Below are positions 5,321 to 6,396 of a stretch of 6,396 nucleotides of DNA, in pieces. The translations under genes and the position numbers were made by a program. The stretch's first letter is position 1; every line of letters begins with the position of its first letter. The stretch covers positions 1 to 6,396 of the forward strand of contig JAHEEH010000122.1 of NCBI GenBank assembly GCA_024640835.1. Direction: 5' to 3'. Below the pieces are notes generated by a model. It had not been told where the DNA came from. It did not search any database and saw only the letters and a program-made list of their open reading frames with translations. This DNA is from Bacteroidota bacterium. Lineage in GTDB: Bacteria > Bacteroidota > Rhodothermia > Rhodothermales > UBA10348.

Positions 5321-6396
5321 ACGAGCCTTTCCGCCAGGACCTCGGCCGGGTGAAGCGGAGAGCGACCCGAGAGGTCGCGGATCTGGGCACGACACGATGT
5401 GCCGGCCGCCACGATGACGGCGTCGGCCCCGGCTTTCCGCACCGCCGGAATCAGCCGGTCGTTGGCCATGGCCAGCGAGACGGCGTAGTGCTCCTTCTCG
5501 TACCCGAAGGCCCCGGCCATGCCGCAGCAGGCCGAGTCGATGCCCGTGACGTCCATCCCGCCCGGCAGGGAGAGGCAGCGGATGGACGGATCGAGACCGT
5601 CCAGCGCCTTCTGGTGACAGTGCCCGTGCACGAAGACCGGGCGATCGTGCGGGCTCCATTGCAGATGGTCCAGGTGCCCCGCGTCCGCCTCCTCGGCCAC
5701 GAACGCCTCGAACGTCCGGGCCGCGGCCGCCACGTGCCGCGTCCTCGGATCGCCCGGCAGGAGACTCGTGAACTCGTCGGCGATGGTCAGGATGCAGCTG
5801 GGCTCCAGTCCGACGACGGGGATGCCCTGTTCCACGAGGGGAAACAGGCGATCCACCGTCCGCAGGGCCTGGATCTGGGCCTGCGTCAATACGCCCTTGG
5901 ACAGGTAGGTCCTCCCGCAGCATACGTCCCCGACCGGAATCACGTCGTACCCGGCCGCCGTGAGGAACCGCGCGGCGGCGAACGCCGGTCCGGTCTCCTG
6001 GTGGTTGTGGAACGTGTCGGCGAACAGGACCACGCGCCGTCCACCCCCGGAGGATCCGCTCCAGTTCCGGGTGAACGGCCGGCGAGCGAACCGCGGAAGG
6101 GTGCGCTCCCGGTGGATGCCGAGTCCCCGGTCCAGCAGCCATCGGACCGGCCGCGAGGCGGCGATCGCGTTCACGATCGGCGCCATGGGGCCACTCAGCA
6201 GGCGGATCGCCCTGGGCATGTCCGCGAAGAGCCGCGTGCGGAGTGGCATGGGGTGCGTCCGCCAGTAGTGATCGAGCCACTCCGTCTTGATCTTGGCCAT
6301 GTCGACGGCCGACGGGCACTCCGTCTGGCAGGCCTTGCACTGCACGCAGAGCTCGAGCACTTCGTACACGGCCTGGTCCGTCCAGTCCATGCCCTC
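5302..6396 (-). CDS. FAD-linked/Fe-S oxidoreductase, C-terminal part (5' end beyond window)
   Basis: The last 364 residues are visible. The frame runs open to the right edge, and the ATG at 6390 is probably internal because homologous proteins carry an FAD-binding oxidase part of several hundred residues before this point. Counting from that Met, LCVQCKACQTECP at 14-26 is a [4Fe-4S] motif (C-x2-C-x2-C-x3-C-P). The remainder is a pair of CCG-type domains: CCG at 157-159, EPSC at 196-199, HGHCHQKAL at 255-263, CCG at 288-290 and GTSC at 330-333. Sequence such as SCKAC.ECPS.VDMAK.K.E followed by this layout is typical of large D-lactate/D-2-hydroxyglutarate dehydrogenase-like enzymes (YdiJ/GlpC-like), which oxidise 2-hydroxyacids on FAD and pass electrons through Fe-S clusters to the respiratory chain. 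The substrate cannot be read from this part. A stand-alone Fe-S subunit beginning at 6390 is the less likely alternative. It converges on the repeat-protein gene with 16 bp between stops. Confidence 0.9.
   Translation of the reverse strand, partial: EGMDWTDQAVYEVLELCVQCKACQTECPSAVDMAKIKTEWLDHYWRTHPMPLRTRLFADMPRAIRLLSGPMAPIVNAIAASRPVRWLLDRGLGIHRERTLPRFARRPFTRNWSGSSGGGRRVVLFADTFHNHQETGPAFAAARFLTAAGYDVIPVGDVCCGRTYLSKGVLTQAQIQALRTVDRLFPLVEQGIPVVGLEPSCILTIADEFTSLLPGDPRTRHVAAAARTFEAFVAEEADAGHLDHLQWSPHDRPVFVHGHCHQKALDGLDPSIRCLSLPGGMDVTGIDSACCGMAGAFGYEKEHYAVSLAMANDRLIPAVRKAGADAVIVAAGTSCRAQIRDLSGRSPLHPAEVLAERLVGRTDR

Noticed and set aside
3966..5390. A 474-residue open frame on the minus strand opposite the repeat protein, itself repetitive
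   Set aside because: It is antisense to a gene with a signal peptide and a coherent protein repeat. A 48-nt unit lacking stops in one frame is stop-free across all copies, so long antisense frames arise automatically. Its translation has no recognisable fold.
6388..6390. ATG at 6390 as the true start of a stand-alone Fe-S subunit
   Set aside because: The frame continues open to the edge, the Met lies immediately before the Fe-S motif, and the family normally has a long FAD part in front; no Shine-Dalgarno can be seen in the six bases available.

Overview
The window is GC-rich bacterial DNA, densely coding, with no RNA gene, mobile element or CRISPR array that I can see. The gene products (LemA, a TPM-domain protein, a LysM protein, a C-terminal processing protease, a Gly-rich secreted repeat protein and a FAD/Fe-S oxidoreductase) suggest a free-living, probably Gram-negative bacterium. 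A high-GC member of the Bacteroidota/Rhodothermota, Gemmatimonadota or a neighbouring phylum is plausible. That placement is inference; no marker gene is present to settle it.

Layout. Positions 1-2171 hold four tightly packed genes on the minus strand, read in the order lemA-like (2171-1572), TPM-domain membrane protein with a Gly-rich tail (1558-767), small TPR protein (757-428) and LysM protein (431 to beyond the left edge). Gaps are 13 nt, 9 nt and a 4-nt ATGA overlap, so this looks like one operon for cell-envelope proteins. A 203-bp divergent intergenic region (2172-2374) separates it from a plus-strand gene for an S41 (CtpA/Prc-type) processing protease (2375-4054) with an intact Ser-Lys-Gln catalytic set.

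After a 112-bp spacer containing several possible stem-loops and an isolated strong Shine-Dalgarno sequence comes the most unusual gene (4167-5285). It encodes a secreted protein built around twelve consecutive 16-residue Gly/Ala-rich units encoded by 48-bp DNA repeats, flanked by looser copies of the same 'hGLxhGh' pattern. Two of the DNA units are perfectly identical, so the array has probably expanded recently. Its function is unknown.

The right end (6396-5302, minus strand, convergent) is the C-terminal part of a large FAD-linked, Fe-S-containing 2-hydroxyacid-type dehydrogenase, with a [4Fe-4S] motif and two CCG motifs. Its N-terminal FAD part lies outside the window.

No gene-free stretch exceeds 300 bases. 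Several long open frames antisense to the real genes are by-products of high GC content and of the repeats.
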